This document shows, in pieces, positions 22,569-30,977 of a DNA stretch of 33,009 bases. The notes under the pieces are model-generated. The model did no database searches. It was not told the origin of the DNA and saw only the letters and a list, made by a program, of their open reading frames with translations. Location: positions 9,852 through 42,860 of the forward strand of contig MKTV01000105.1 of NCBI GenBank assembly GCA_001898425.1, given 5' to 3'. The translations under genes and the position numbers were made by a program. The first letter of the stretch is position 1. Every line of letters starts with the position of its first letter. The DNA comes from Rhodospirillales bacterium 69-11 (GTDB taxonomy: Bacteria; Pseudomonadota; Alphaproteobacteria; Acetobacterales; Acetobacteraceae).

Positions 22569-23537
22569 TCAATCGGAGGCGGCGACATCCGCGCGCTCGA
22601 ACGTGTCGCTTCGCTCCACACCCAGGCTCTGGCGCGGCGCCTCGACGGAACCACCGACATAGCGCCGGATCATGCGCGCGCAGAACTCCGCGAACTCCGC
22701 CGGCTCCTTCGGCGGGGCGGTGTAGTGGGGCCAGACACCCTTGTCTTCGGGGGTGAAGCAGAAGGTCACGGTGACGGCGAAATCCTCCAGCGCCTTCATC
22801 TGCCGGTCGAACCAGGCCTCGGCATTCGGGCGGTAGAAGTCTGCCCAGCTCAGGCCGGTGCGCAGGTAGGTGACGCCCAGATCCTTCAACGCCCGCACCG
22901 CATCGTCCAGCCGGTGATCCTCGAAGTGGAACCACTGGCAGATGCCCATGTCCGGCGTGAACTCGTTGAAGATCTTTGCAGCACGCTTCGGGCGGCCGTG
23001 CTCGTCGTACAGCCCCATATGGAAATGCCGGTAGTAGGACGAGCCCTCGGCTTCCTTGTGGCGCGTCGTCGCCGGCCAGGCGGCGGGCAGATCATAGAGG
23101 CTGTACCAGTGGATGCGCGGCGCGCGGCCTCGCAGCAGTTCGGCGCTGCGCCGCAGGCCCCATTCCTGCACCTCCTCCGCGCCGAATGTGGAGACGCCGA
23201 CTTCCGAAACCCAGACCGGAAGTTGCGTCGCGCCAGCGATCAGCTTCAGCTTGTCCGGCCACTCGTCGATCGACCAGTGGTTCCAGTCGAGCGGGAAGCC
23301 ATGCACCGCGACGGCGTCCATCGCGTCCAGCGCACCCTGGGAGGCGAGCAGCGCGAGGAAGTCCGGGTCGATCGGCGACATCCCGCCCAGCACGCGCGGC
23401 AGCCGCGGCGCCTCGGCCGCAATCGCCTCTCCGGCCAGCCGTGCCATGCGGGCGAAGATCGCCCAGTTCGGATCTGCCTCGAGGTCCCAATGCGACTTGT
23501 TGTTGGGCTCGTTCCAGATCATCGCCGCTTCGATCAT
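22569..23537 (-). CDS. GH-A (GH39-like) glycosidase with circularly permuted motif order
   Basis: A 322-residue protein, ATG 23537 overlapping the methyltransferase stop by 4 bp. It begins almost directly with the acid/base motif WNEPN (Glu10), then RVLGGMSPIDPDFL, DAVAVHGFPLDWN and the nucleophile motif VWVSEVG (Glu112). What is normally the start of a GH39 barrel follows only afterwards: GICQWFHFEDHRLDDAV (about 198-214), VTYLRTGLSWADFYRPN (222-238), VTVTFCFTPE (255-264) and EFAEFCARMIRRYV (281-294). In ordinary members this block precedes WNEPN. No signal peptide, so it acts in the cytoplasm, perhaps on glycan precursors. The upstream part of the frame belongs to the methyltransferase, so nothing is missing. 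Confidence 0.87.
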   Translation of the reverse strand: MIEAAMIWNEPNNKSHWDLEADPNWAIFARMARLAGEAIAAEAPRLPRVLGGMSPIDPDFLALLASQGALDAMDAVAVHGFPLDWNHWSIDEWPDKLKLIAGATQLPVWVSEVGVSTFGAEEVQEWGLRRSAELLRGRAPRIHWYSLYDLPAAWPATTRHKEAEGSSYYRHFHMGLYDEHGRPKRAAKIFNEFTPDMGICQWFHFEDHRLDDAVRALKDLGVTYLRTGLSWADFYRPNAEAWFDRQMKALEDFAVTVTFCFTPEDKGVWPHYTAPPKEPAEFAEFCARMIRRYVGGSVEAPRQSLGVERSDTFERADVAASD

Positions 23538-24328
23538 GCCTGGGTCCCCCGCGCCGGATAGACCGCGCCGTAGTCTGCGTCCGCCCGGTCCACGCGGCGG
23601 CAGAGATAGGTCTCCTCCTCCGGCCGGCTCAGGATGTCGAAGCCGGCGCTGCGCAGCATGGCCTCGGTGCCGGCTCGGTTGGGAGCCCACCAGTTGGTGT
23701 GATCGTGCGCGTAGCGGTGCTCGATGAAGTGCATCTTCGGGTATCCCGGATCGTCGAAATGCGCCGTCTCCGAGAAGTCGTAGTCCGCGGCGACCGGCGC
23801 GACTTCCTTGCTGCCGCGCTGCAACGATTGGAAGACCAACAGGTCGCGGGCCACGTGTTCGTGAACCAGGTCGAGCGCAAGCAGCGGATGCCGCAGGTGA
23901 TAGAAGACGCCGATGAAGAACACGATGTCGAACCGTTCGCCCAGGCTCGCGACGTCGTAGACCGACAGGCGGCGGAACTCGATATCCAGCCCTTCGACCT
24001 CGGCCGCGAAGCGGGCCTGCGCCAGGTAATCCTCGTCGAAGTCGACGCCCAGCACGCGATCGGCGCCGCGTCGCTTCATCTCCATCGAGAAGAAGCCGCC
24101 GTTGCAGCCGATGTCGAGCACGGTTTTCCCGCGCAGGTCGCGCGGCAGCGCGTCCGCGTAGTTGCGCCACTTGATCCCGGGATAGTCGCCCAGGAAGTGC
24201 TCCGGCGCGGTCCACACGCCCTTGAGCTGGATGTTGTGGAACCATGGTCCCAGTTCTGCCGCGCGCTGCCGGATCTGCTCCGGCGTCCAGTCACGCGGAT
24301 GCGATTCGGGTATCATGGGTCCATCCAT
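23534..24328 (-). CDS. SAM-dependent methyltransferase, TIGR04290-like
   Basis: A 264-residue protein; an in-frame ATG at 24316 is an alternative start. It shows PWFHNIQLKGVWTAPEHFLG, LRGKTVLDIGCNGGFFSMEM (motif I), RVLGVDFDEDYLAQARFAAE and FDIVFFIGVFYHLRHPLLAL. The N-terminal layout recalls CmoB/DUF1698 methyltransferases, but the group found in glycan loci of alphaproteobacteria (TIGR04290) fits better. The start lies within the 3' end of the nucleotidyltransferase gene (38-bp overlap), and the stop overlaps the glycosidase start. A sugar or lipid-linked sugar acceptor is likely. Confidence 0.9.
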   Translation of the reverse strand: MDGPMIPESHPRDWTPEQIRQRAAELGPWFHNIQLKGVWTAPEHFLGDYPGIKWRNYADALPRDLRGKTVLDIGCNGGFFSMEMKRRGADRVLGVDFDEDYLAQARFAAEVEGLDIEFRRLSVYDVASLGERFDIVFFIGVFYHLRHPLLALDLVHEHVARDLLVFQSLQRGSKEVAPVAADYDFSETAHFDDPGYPKMHFIEHRYAHDHTNWWAPNRAGTEAMLRSAGFDILSRPEEETYLCRRVDRADADYGAVYPARGTQA

Positions 24329-25100
24329 TCACGCCCCTCCTGGCGGCCGGCTGCACCGGCGGTTCTCCCTGCTGCGGGTCGGCCCCCAGAAGCCCGATGG
24401 CTTCGCGGTATCCACCGAGCGTGCCGACGTCGACGTAGCGCGTGCCGGCCGGGACGCCGCAGGCCACGCCACCCTCCGCGATCCACGCGTTGACCAGCGT
24501 GCCGAGATATTCGTCCTGCCGGTCACGCCGCAGCCAGAGCGCATGCAACGCATGCAGCACATGACCCGGCATCTTGAACGCGCCCCAGACCCAATCCGTG
24601 CGGGGCGCGCGCGCCTTGACCTCGATCGCACGCACCGTGCCGTCCGCATCGGTCAGCACGGCATCGAACAGCTCCGGCCGCTCCACCCGGAACAGCAGGA
24701 AGGACAGGCGATCGTCGGGAAGACGCGACAGCGCATCCTCCGGGAACCAGACGGTGTCTGGCAATCCGACCAGCACGGGCTCCTCCGGGCGGATCAGCGG
24801 CAAGGCGCGGAAGATCGCGTCGCACAATCCGCTCGCCTGGCTCTGGATGACGTAGGCGACGTCCATGCCGGCAACCGAGCCGCCGTAGTATTGCAGGATG
24901 TCGGACTTCCAGGGCGAGATCACGAAGCAGATCTTGGTGGCGCCGCCGCGGGCCATGCGCTCGACCAGGTACTCGCTGACGGCCTTGGGCCGTTCGATGC
25001 CGCTCGCATCCACCCGGGATCCGACGGGCAGCAGCTCCTTGGAAAAGGCGAGCGGCTGAATGCGCATGCCGTTGCCGGCCGCGGGGATGATGCCCCACAT
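24291..25100 (-). CDS. Sugar nucleotidyltransferase (NTP_transferase family)
   Basis: A 269-residue protein. The start is ATG 25100 (MWGIIPAAGNGMRIQPLAFS), followed by KELLPVG, the activating-Lys signature of RfbA/GlmU/GalU-type enzymes that make NDP-sugars from sugar-1-phosphates. Further pieces: RPKAVSEYLVERMARGG, VYVIQ-like AYVIQSQASGLCDAIFRA, LVGLPDTVWFPEDAL and RYVDVGTLGGYREAIG. The upstream open frame is a shadow of the CgeB-like gene. Its ATG shares one base with the previous stop (TGATG). No dehydratase or epimerase lies in the window, so the sugar made is unknown. Confidence 0.9.
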   Translation of the reverse strand: MWGIIPAAGNGMRIQPLAFSKELLPVGSRVDASGIERPKAVSEYLVERMARGGATKICFVISPWKSDILQYYGGSVAGMDVAYVIQSQASGLCDAIFRALPLIRPEEPVLVGLPDTVWFPEDALSRLPDDRLSFLLFRVERPELFDAVLTDADGTVRAIEVKARAPRTDWVWGAFKMPGHVLHALHALWLRRDRQDEYLGTLVNAWIAEGGVACGVPAGTRYVDVGTLGGYREAIGLLGADPQQGEPPVQPAARRGVNGWTHDTRIASA

Positions 25101-26176
25101 CAGCTGACCTCCGATGCGACGGCGGCTTCGAAGGCGGCGACCATCTGCCGCGCCCGGCGCTGGGCCGTGTGCTCGTCGAGCGTCCGCTCCCGTGCCCGCC
25201 GCGCGATGGCGTCGAGGTCGGACTGCGGGCGTGCGAGCGCATCGAGCGTGTCCTGCGTGTCGTCGGCGACCAGGATCTCGTCGCCCGGCTCGAAGAAGGC
25301 GGCCAGTCCCGGCCATCGGTCGGTCAGGATCGGCGCGCCGGACGCAGCGGCCTCGAACAGCCGGCCGGACGGACACCAGCCCGCCTCCGCCATCGCCTTG
25401 CGCGTGACGTTCAGCGTCAGGCGCGAGGAGGCGTAGAAGTCGGCGTGCTCCCCCGGCGGCAGGTGCCGGACGAAGAACACGTTGTCGGTCCAGGGGAAAT
25501 CCTTCGGATACATCGCCCCCGCGATGACGAACCGCTGCTCGGGGCGCTCCCGCGCCGGGTGGATGAACAAGCGTTCCAACGCAGGCTGCCGGTCGGCGGC
25601 GTAGGTGCCGATATAGGACAGGGAGGCCCGATACTGCGGCTGCGTCGTGCCGGGACGGTACAGATCCGGGTCGACCGATCCGTAGATGGGAACGACATGG
25701 CGGGCCCCCAGGCGGGTGCGCAGGGTCTCCAGCGTGGCACCCCCCGTGTAGCTGAGCACGAGGTCGAACTGGTCGAAGCCATCCGGCGGCACGTAGTCCA
25801 CCGTCTCACCGGCGTCGAGGCGCGCGAGCGTCACCGGCGTGTCGAGGTCGTAGAAGCACCGCAGGCCAGCGCGGCTGTGCAGCGCGACCGTGGTCGCGGC
25901 GGAGGCGTCGGGGCAGTAGGACGTGACCATGACCACGTCCGCCTCATCGGCTTCGTGCTGCGCGCGGACGGCATCCCACTCGCGATAGAGCACGAGCGCG
26001 CCGCCACCCGGCAGCGCGGTCAGGTCGCGATGTTCGGCGTAGTAGGGCACGTCGCGTTCGAAGAACGTCACGTGATGGCCGTCCGCGTGCAGGGCGCGGA
26101 TCAGGCCGCGCCACAGCGCCGCATGTCCATTCCCCCAGGACGAACTGACCGCCAGCCCGAAGATGACGATCTTCAT
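25100..26176 (-). CDS. CgeB-like glycosyltransferase (GT-B fold)
   Basis: A 358-residue protein from ATG 26176 (MKIVIFGLAVSSSWGNGHAA); a TTG two codons upstream is possible. Further signatures are VTFFERDVPYYAEHRDL, DVVMVTSYCPDAS, CFYDLDTPVTLARLD, LSYTGGATLETL and LSYIGTYAADRQPALERLF, typical of CgeB/DUF3880 glycosyltransferases. The donor domain has GWCPSGRLFEAAASGAPILT. It is the first gene of the tightly coupled cassette, 69 bp after the HAD gene, so the promoter may lie in that gap or further up before nhaA. Confidence 0.9.
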   Translation of the reverse strand: MKIVIFGLAVSSSWGNGHAALWRGLIRALHADGHHVTFFERDVPYYAEHRDLTALPGGGALVLYREWDAVRAQHEADEADVVMVTSYCPDASAATTVALHSRAGLRCFYDLDTPVTLARLDAGETVDYVPPDGFDQFDLVLSYTGGATLETLRTRLGARHVVPIYGSVDPDLYRPGTTQPQYRASLSYIGTYAADRQPALERLFIHPARERPEQRFVIAGAMYPKDFPWTDNVFFVRHLPPGEHADFYASSRLTLNVTRKAMAEAGWCPSGRLFEAAASGAPILTDRWPGLAAFFEPGDEILVADDTQDTLDALARPQSDLDAIARRARERTLDEHTAQRRARQMVAAFEAAVASEVS

Positions 26177-26245
26177 CTGCAACGCGCCATCCGCTCGCCC
26201 CCGGTCAACCGGCGGAAGAACGTATGAACGTTGGGGTCGGTTCCG

Positions 26246-26917
26246 TCAGGCCGTTGGCGCGAGTGGGCGCGGCCCGGCGGCACGGAGAGCCTCCTGCGCG
26301 GCCCACAGGTCGGGTACGACGGCAAGGCAGCGCCGACTGGCGCTGGATGGAGGCGTTGCCGCCACCATCAGCACGTGCAGGCCCGCCGCTTCGGCGGCGG
26401 CGACCCCGGTCGGCGAGTCCTCGATCGCCAGGCAGCGTGCCGGCTCGACCCCCAGGAGGGTGGTGGCGTGGCGAAACGAATCGGGGGCCGGCTTCCCGCG
26501 GGGCACGTCGTCCCGGGTCACGACATGGGCGAAGTATGACGTCAGCCCCGCCGATGCCAGGTGCCGGTGCGCCGTCCGGCGGCTCGCCGAGGTCGCGATC
26601 GCCTTGGGCTGCGGCAAGGTGCGGAGCAGGTCCAGCGCGCCGGGGCAGAGGGGCGGCGGGTCCGGCAGGATCGCCGCCCGATGCACGTAGTACGCGGCGA
26701 GGAAGTCGCCCACCGGGAAATCCGCGCCGAACCGTGCGCGAATGAGATCGGCCCGTTCGGGTGTCGCGACGCCCAGGAGCGTCGCGTAGAACCCGTCCGT
26801 CACGTGCATCCCGAACGTCGCCGCAGCCGCGAAGAAGGCGCGGCGATAGCTCGTCTCGGTATCGATCAGCGTGCCATCGAGATCGAACACGACTGCGTCG
26901 AATCGCTGTTTCGTCAC
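26246..26917 (-). CDS. HAD-family phosphatase/phosphoglucomutase-like hydrolase
   Basis: A 223-residue protein from a GTG start at 26917 that overlaps the nhaA stop (GTGA). HAD motifs: VVFDLDGTLIDTE (motif I, nucleophile and acid/base Asp), ATSASRR (motif II), RGKPAPDSF (motif III Lys) and AIEDSPTGVAAAEAAGL (motif IV). The cap domain between motifs I and II is the helical type of beta-phosphoglucomutase and sugar-phosphate phosphatases. It could supply or remove a sugar phosphate for the downstream nucleotidyltransferase, but coupling to an antiporter gives no functional clue. Confidence 0.92.
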   Translation of the reverse strand: MTKQRFDAVVFDLDGTLIDTETSYRRAFFAAAATFGMHVTDGFYATLLGVATPERADLIRARFGADFPVGDFLAAYYVHRAAILPDPPPLCPGALDLLRTLPQPKAIATSASRRTAHRHLASAGLTSYFAHVVTRDDVPRGKPAPDSFRHATTLLGVEPARCLAIEDSPTGVAAAEAAGLHVLMVAATPPSSASRRCLAVVPDLWAAQEALRAAGPRPLAPTA

Positions 26918-28197
26918 GTTCGCTCCAGGCTGTGGGCGTGCGCCGGCGAGGGGCTGCGGCGGGAGATCGCCGCCAGGAACGCGATCCCCAGCCCCGCCGC
27001 GAGCAGGGAGCCGATGAAGACGCCCAGCTTCACCTCCTCATGGTGGTGTGAGCCACGGAAGCTGAGATCGGCGATGAACAGGCTCATGGTAAAGCCGATG
27101 CCGCACAGGACCGCGCCGCCGTACAGATGGAGGTAGCTCACCCCGCTCGGCAGGCGGGCGAGGCCCAGCCGAAGCGCCAGCAGCGTCGCGCCAAAGACCC
27201 CGAGCTGCTTGCCGACCACGAGCCCGAGCACGGTGCCGAGGATGAGCGTGCCACCCAGGTCGCCCATGCTGAAATCCCCGAACTGCAGGCCGGCATTGGC
27301 CAGCCCGAACAATGGCAGCACGGCCCAGGTCACCCACCCGCTCAGGCGGGTCTCGATGCGGTGGCCGACGCAGTCTGGTTCCGGCCCCAGCGGCACGACG
27401 AAGGCCAGCATCACCCCCGCGAGCGTCGCGTGGATGCCGGAATTCAGCACGCAGAGCCAGAGCAGCAGGCCGCCGATCAGGTAGGGAGGCATGGCCTTCA
27501 CGTTCAGCCGGTTCATCGCGTAGATCACCGCGGCGACGGCAAGCGCCGCGAGCAGTGCGACCCAGGCGAGGCTGGCCGTGTAGAAGACGGCGATCACGAT
27601 GATCGCGCCCAGATCGTCGATGATGGCGACGGCGGTGAGGAACACCTTCAGTCCGGTCGGCACCCGGCGCCCGAGCACGGAGATGGCGGCCAGGGCGAAG
27701 GCGATGTCGGTGGCGACCGGCACCGCCCATCCGTGCAGCTTGGTGGGATCGTCCCAGTTCAGCGCGGCGAAGATGATGGCCGGCACGATCATGCCGCCCA
27801 GGGCGGCGAGCCCCGGCGCGGCGACCTGACGCACGGAGGCGAGTTGCCCGTCCGTCATCTCGCGCCGGATTTCCAGCCCGACCACCAGGAAGAACAGGGT
27901 CATCAGCCCGTCGTTGACCCACCGCTCGAACGACATGGCGAGCGTGCTGCTGCCCACCCCGATGCTGATCGGCAGCTCAAGCAGGTGGTGGTAGCTCTCC
28001 GGCGACGGGCTGTTGGACCAGGCGAGCGCCACCAATGCCGTGGAGATCAGCGCGACGCCACCCGCACTTTCGCTGCGCAGGAAGCCAAGCAGCGCGGTGA
28101 AGCGCCGTGGGTTGCGGGTGAATTCGGTGCGTGCGTCTACCATCCTCTCCTCGATCGCCAGTGGCAACGCAGGGCGGGGCCGCTGCGTTTCCTCCAT
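26914..28197 (-). CDS. nhaA: NhaA Na+/H+ antiporter
   Basis: A 427-residue inner-membrane protein with about 12 hydrophobic segments that exchanges sodium for protons. Family blocks: FFLVVGLEIRREMTDGQL, the ion site ATDIAFALA and AIIDDLGAIIVIAVFYTASL with the paired Asp of the transport site, LNSGIHATLAGVMLAF, and GGAVLCGIGFTMSLFIADLS. The start is ATG 28197; an in-frame ATG at 28229 would overlap the start of the divergent gene. The N-terminal 40 residues are polar. The divergent glycosyltransferase gene starts only 21 bp away, so promoters must overlap the coding regions. Confidence 0.95.
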   Translation of the reverse strand: MEETQRPRPALPLAIEERMVDARTEFTRNPRRFTALLGFLRSESAGGVALISTALVALAWSNSPSPESYHHLLELPISIGVGSSTLAMSFERWVNDGLMTLFFLVVGLEIRREMTDGQLASVRQVAAPGLAALGGMIVPAIIFAALNWDDPTKLHGWAVPVATDIAFALAAISVLGRRVPTGLKVFLTAVAIIDDLGAIIVIAVFYTASLAWVALLAALAVAAVIYAMNRLNVKAMPPYLIGGLLLWLCVLNSGIHATLAGVMLAFVVPLGPEPDCVGHRIETRLSGWVTWAVLPLFGLANAGLQFGDFSMGDLGGTLILGTVLGLVVGKQLGVFGATLLALRLGLARLPSGVSYLHLYGGAVLCGIGFTMSLFIADLSFRGSHHHEEVKLGVFIGSLLAAGLGIAFLAAISRRSPSPAHAHSLERT

Positions 28198-28218
28198 CCT
28201 GTCGGCAAACCAGAGCAC

Positions 28219-29121
28219 ATGCGAGACATTCAGGCGGAGTGGATGGCGGCCATGCGGTGCGGCGACTGGGATCGCGCCTGGGCGGTGAACGATGTGGTGC
28301 TGGCGGGGTGCCATCCGGCTGAACGTGACGACCCGCGGCTGCCTTACCACCTGCGCTGGGTCTGGGACGGGCGGCCATTCGACGGGCGCGACGTGCTGGT
28401 GCGCTGCTATCACGGTCTTGGCGATACGCTGCAGTTCGCGCGCTATCTCGCCCCGCTGCGGACGCGCGCCGCTTTCGTGACGGTGGAGGCGCAACCCGCC
28501 CTGGTGCCGCTGCTGCAGGACATCCCGGGGGTCGACCGGATCGTGCCCTTCTCGCTCGCAGCGCCGCTGCCGCCCGCCGCCTGCGACATCGAGATCATGG
28601 AACTGCCGCATGCCCTGCGGCTGCCGCCGGAAGCGGTGCCGCCACCACCCCTGCGGGTCGCGGCCGCACCGGGCCTCGCCAACACGACCGGACTCTGCTG
28701 GGCCGGGGGAGACTGGGACGCCGCGCGTGCCATCCCGCCCTCGCTGCTCCACCCGCTCTGCCGCGCGCGGCGGGTGATGAGCCTGCGGATCGGGAAGACA
28801 GATCTCCCGGTGATCAATCCGGACGGGTGCGAGGTGGCCATCGAGGACACGGCATCCCTGATCGCGGGCCTCGGCCTGGTGATCACGATCGACAGCATGG
28901 TCGCGCATCTCGCGGGAACGCTGGGTCGCCCCACCTGGGTGCTGCTGAAGCACGACGCCGACTGGCGGTGGATGGCAGGACGGAGCGACTCGCCCTGGTA
29001 TCCCACCGTTCGCCTGTTCCGGCAGGTGCGGCCAGCAGCGTGGGGCCCGGTGCTCGCGGCGGTCCTTGCGGCGGTGGCCGAACGGGATGCGGCGCACCCG
29101 GGGCTCAGGGCTGCCGGTTGA
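28219..29121 (+). CDS. GT9-like glycosyltransferase, C-terminal module of TPR-GT proteins
   Basis: A 300-residue protein from ATG 28219 (MRDIQAEWMAAMRCGDWDRA); the long open frame upstream is antisense to nhaA. It shows RCYHGLGDTLQFARYLAPLR, AFVTVEAQPALVPLLQDIPG, IEDTASLIAGLGLVITIDSM, VAHLAGTLGRPTWVLL and DWRWMAGRSDSPWYPTVRLF. This is the block found at the C terminus of TPR-repeat proteins related to heptosyltransferase (GT9). The TPR repeats are missing; only one TPR-like helix pair remains at the N terminus. It is divergent from nhaA and overlaps the 3' end of the phosphatase gene by 17 bp. Confidence 0.88.
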   Translation: MRDIQAEWMAAMRCGDWDRAWAVNDVVLAGCHPAERDDPRLPYHLRWVWDGRPFDGRDVLVRCYHGLGDTLQFARYLAPLRTRAAFVTVEAQPALVPLLQDIPGVDRIVPFSLAAPLPPAACDIEIMELPHALRLPPEAVPPPPLRVAAAPGLANTTGLCWAGGDWDAARAIPPSLLHPLCRARRVMSLRIGKTDLPVINPDGCEVAIEDTASLIAGLGLVITIDSMVAHLAGTLGRPTWVLLKHDADWRWMAGRSDSPWYPTVRLFRQVRPAAWGPVLAAVLAAVAERDAAHPGLRAAG

Positions 29122-29689
29122 CCGCACGCACCCGGGCGTCGCGGTCGTTCAGCACGATCTCGCTGACCGATCCCGCGCCGATTTCCAGCCGCTGCATGAG
29201 GTCGAGCGGGCTTCCCAGCACGTGGCACAGCACCGCCTTGATGATGTCCGCGTGACTCACGATGACGACCGCCCCCTCCGGATGGCGGACGTGCCAGTCC
29301 CACAGGCCCGCGACCGCGCGCGCCTGCACCGCCAGCATCGGCTCGCCGGGCGATGGGGCCGTGCTGCGGAACTGATTCCACGCTTGCCAGGCGGCATCGT
29401 CGTGCAATTCGGTGAAGGAGCGGCCTTCCCAGGCCCCGAACGCGATCTCCGTGAACGCCGCGTCCCGCTGGAGATCCAGGCGGAGACGCGCGGCGATCGG
29501 AGCCGCGGTGTCGACCGCGCGACGCACCGGGGAGGTCACGACCGCCGCGATCCGCGCCGCTGCGAAGCCCTCCGCGAGGCGTTCGGCCTGATGCTGTCCC
29601 GCGGGCGACAGGGTATGGTCGGCGCGGCCCCCCAGTGCACGGTCGACCAGCGGGTACGTCCCGTGCCGCACCAAGTGGAAGGTCGTCAT
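29105..29689 (-). CDS. Histidine phosphatase (phosphoglycerate mutase-like)
   Basis: A 194-residue protein from ATG 29689, which shares one base with the ino1 stop (TGATG). It has the catalytic FHLVRHGTY (phospho-accepting His), TSPVRRAVDTAAPIA, the acid residue in FTEIAFGAWEGRSFTEL, and VIVSHADIIKAVLCHVLG (second His). Such enzymes dephosphorylate small phosphoesters. Translational coupling to myo-inositol-1-phosphate synthase makes inositol-1-phosphate a reasonable guess as substrate, although that step is normally done by SuhB-type enzymes. Specificity is not visible. Confidence 0.92.
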   Translation of the reverse strand: MTTFHLVRHGTYPLVDRALGGRADHTLSPAGQHQAERLAEGFAAARIAAVVTSPVRRAVDTAAPIAARLRLDLQRDAAFTEIAFGAWEGRSFTELHDDAAWQAWNQFRSTAPSPGEPMLAVQARAVAGLWDWHVRHPEGAVVIVSHADIIKAVLCHVLGSPLDLMQRLEIGAGSVSEIVLNDRDARVRAVNRQP

Positions 29690-30756
29690 CAGCCCTGGAT
29701 GAAGGCTTCGGTGCGCTCCCGCGCTTCGTGGTCGGTGAATTGCTGCGGGGGGCTCTTCATGAAGTAGCTGGACGGGCCGATCAGCGCGCCGCCGATGCCG
29801 CGGTCCAGCGCGAGCCGCGCACAGCGGATGGCGTCGATGACCACGCCCGCGGAGTTGGGGGAATCCCACACCTCGAGCTTCAGTTCGCACGACAGAGGCA
29901 CGTTGCCGAACGTCGTGCCCTCGACGCGGATATGCGCCCATTTCCGATCCGTCAGCCACGGCACGTGATCGCTCGGCCCGACATGCACCGAATCGGCTGG
30001 CAGGGGCTCCCCGAGCAGGCTGGTGACCGCCTGGGTCTTGGAGATCTTCTTCGATTCGAGCCGCTCGCGTTCCAGCATGTTCGCGAAGTCGGTGTTGCCG
30101 CCGAAATTGAGCTGGTACGTCCGATCGACGCGCACGCCGCGCTCATGGAACAGCGTGACCAGCGTGCGGTGCAGGATGGTGGCGCCAAGCTGGGACTTGA
30201 TGTCGTCGCCGACGATCGGCAGGCCGCGCTCCTCGAAGCGCGCGCGCCATTGCGGATCCGAGGCGATGAACACCGGAATGCAATTGACGAATGCACATCC
30301 GGCCGCCAGCGCCTGCTCGGCGTACCAGCGCGTCGCCTGTTCGGAGCCGACCGGAAGGTAGGAGACCAGCACCTGCGCCTCGGCCCGCCGCAGGATCGCG
30401 GCCACGTCGACCGGCGGGGCATCGCTCTCGGCCACGATCTCCCGGAGATAGCGGCCGATGCCGTCCATCGTGGGGCCGCGCTGCACGGTCACGCCGGTGC
30501 GCGGGACACGCGCGAAGACCTGGGTATTGTTGGGTTCGGCGCCGATCGCCTCCGCCAGGTCCCGGCCGACCTTGGTACGCGCGACGTCGAACGCCGCCAC
30601 GACCTCGATATCGCCGACGTGATAGCCACCCAGCGCGACATGCATGAGTCCAGGCACGGTCTCGTCGACGGGCGCATCACGATAGAAGGTCAATCCCTGG
30701 ACGAGGGACGACGCACAATTGCCGACACCGACGATCGCGACCCTGATCTTCCGCAC
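29689..30756 (-). CDS. ino1: myo-Inositol-1-phosphate synthase
   Basis: Converts glucose-6-phosphate to inositol-1-phosphate with NAD. The GTG at 30756 has GGAGGAG 8 bases upstream and opens [20 protein letters not shown], the NAD-binding loop; a TTG at 30792 lacks such support. It has 355 residues, the short form known from actinobacteria and archaea. Other signatures: [54 protein letters not shown] and [13 protein letters not shown], with conserved catalytic lysines in DDIKSQ and [10 protein letters not shown] histidine phosphatase is coupled downstream. A 13-bp dyad shared with the pgi upstream region lies 101 bp before the start. Confidence 0.95.
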   Translation of the reverse strand: MRKIRVAIVGVGNCASSLVQGLTFYRDAPVDETVPGLMHVALGGYHVGDIEVVAAFDVARTKVGRDLAEAIGAEPNNTQVFARVPRTGVTVQRGPTMDGIGRYLREIVAESDAPPVDVAAILRRAEAQVLVSYLPVGSEQATRWYAEQALAAGCAFVNCIPVFIASDPQWRARFEERGLPIVGDDIKSQLGATILHRTLVTLFHERGVRVDRTYQLNFGGNTDFANMLERERLESKKISKTQAVTSLLGEPLPADSVHVGPSDHVPWLTDRKWAHIRVEGTTFGNVPLSCELKLEVWDSPNSAGVVIDAIRCARLALDRGIGGALIGPSSYFMKSPPQQFTDHEARERTEAFIQG

Positions 30757-30856
30757 GCACGTCTCCTCCGCGGGAAGGAACAAACCTTCCAACTAACACC
30801 TGGGGCGCCGGGAGGTTGCTCGCCGACCGTGGACGGGCTGGCGTGAGCACGCATGA

Positions 30857-30869
30857 CACGGGATCGTGA
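30857..30869. promoter_or_regulatory. Dyad CACGGGATCGTGA upstream of ino1, shared with pgi
   Basis: An exact copy of the 13-mer at 4083-4095, set between ino1 (minus) and the large repetitive protein gene (plus). Flanking GCAT and ATGC extend the dyad imperfectly. The left part CATGACACGGG also matches the palindromic repeat cluster at 7901-7911, so an origin as a decayed repeat element is an alternative to an operator. Confidence 0.35.
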
Positions 30870-30977
30870 TGCGGCCGTTGCGATTTGCCACCGTCACTGG
30901 CATTCCGGTCAGGGTTGGACGCTCGCCATCACGGCCCCGTGTCCGATAACATCGGGGAACGAAGGGGGCGTCGAACG

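Noticed and set aside
23538-24245. Possible frameshifted N-terminal half of the glycosidase
   Set aside because: This stretch encodes the methyltransferase in another frame with clear SAM motifs, and the glycosidase frame here reads as Arg-rich shadow. The strands expected upstream are instead found at the protein's own C terminus.
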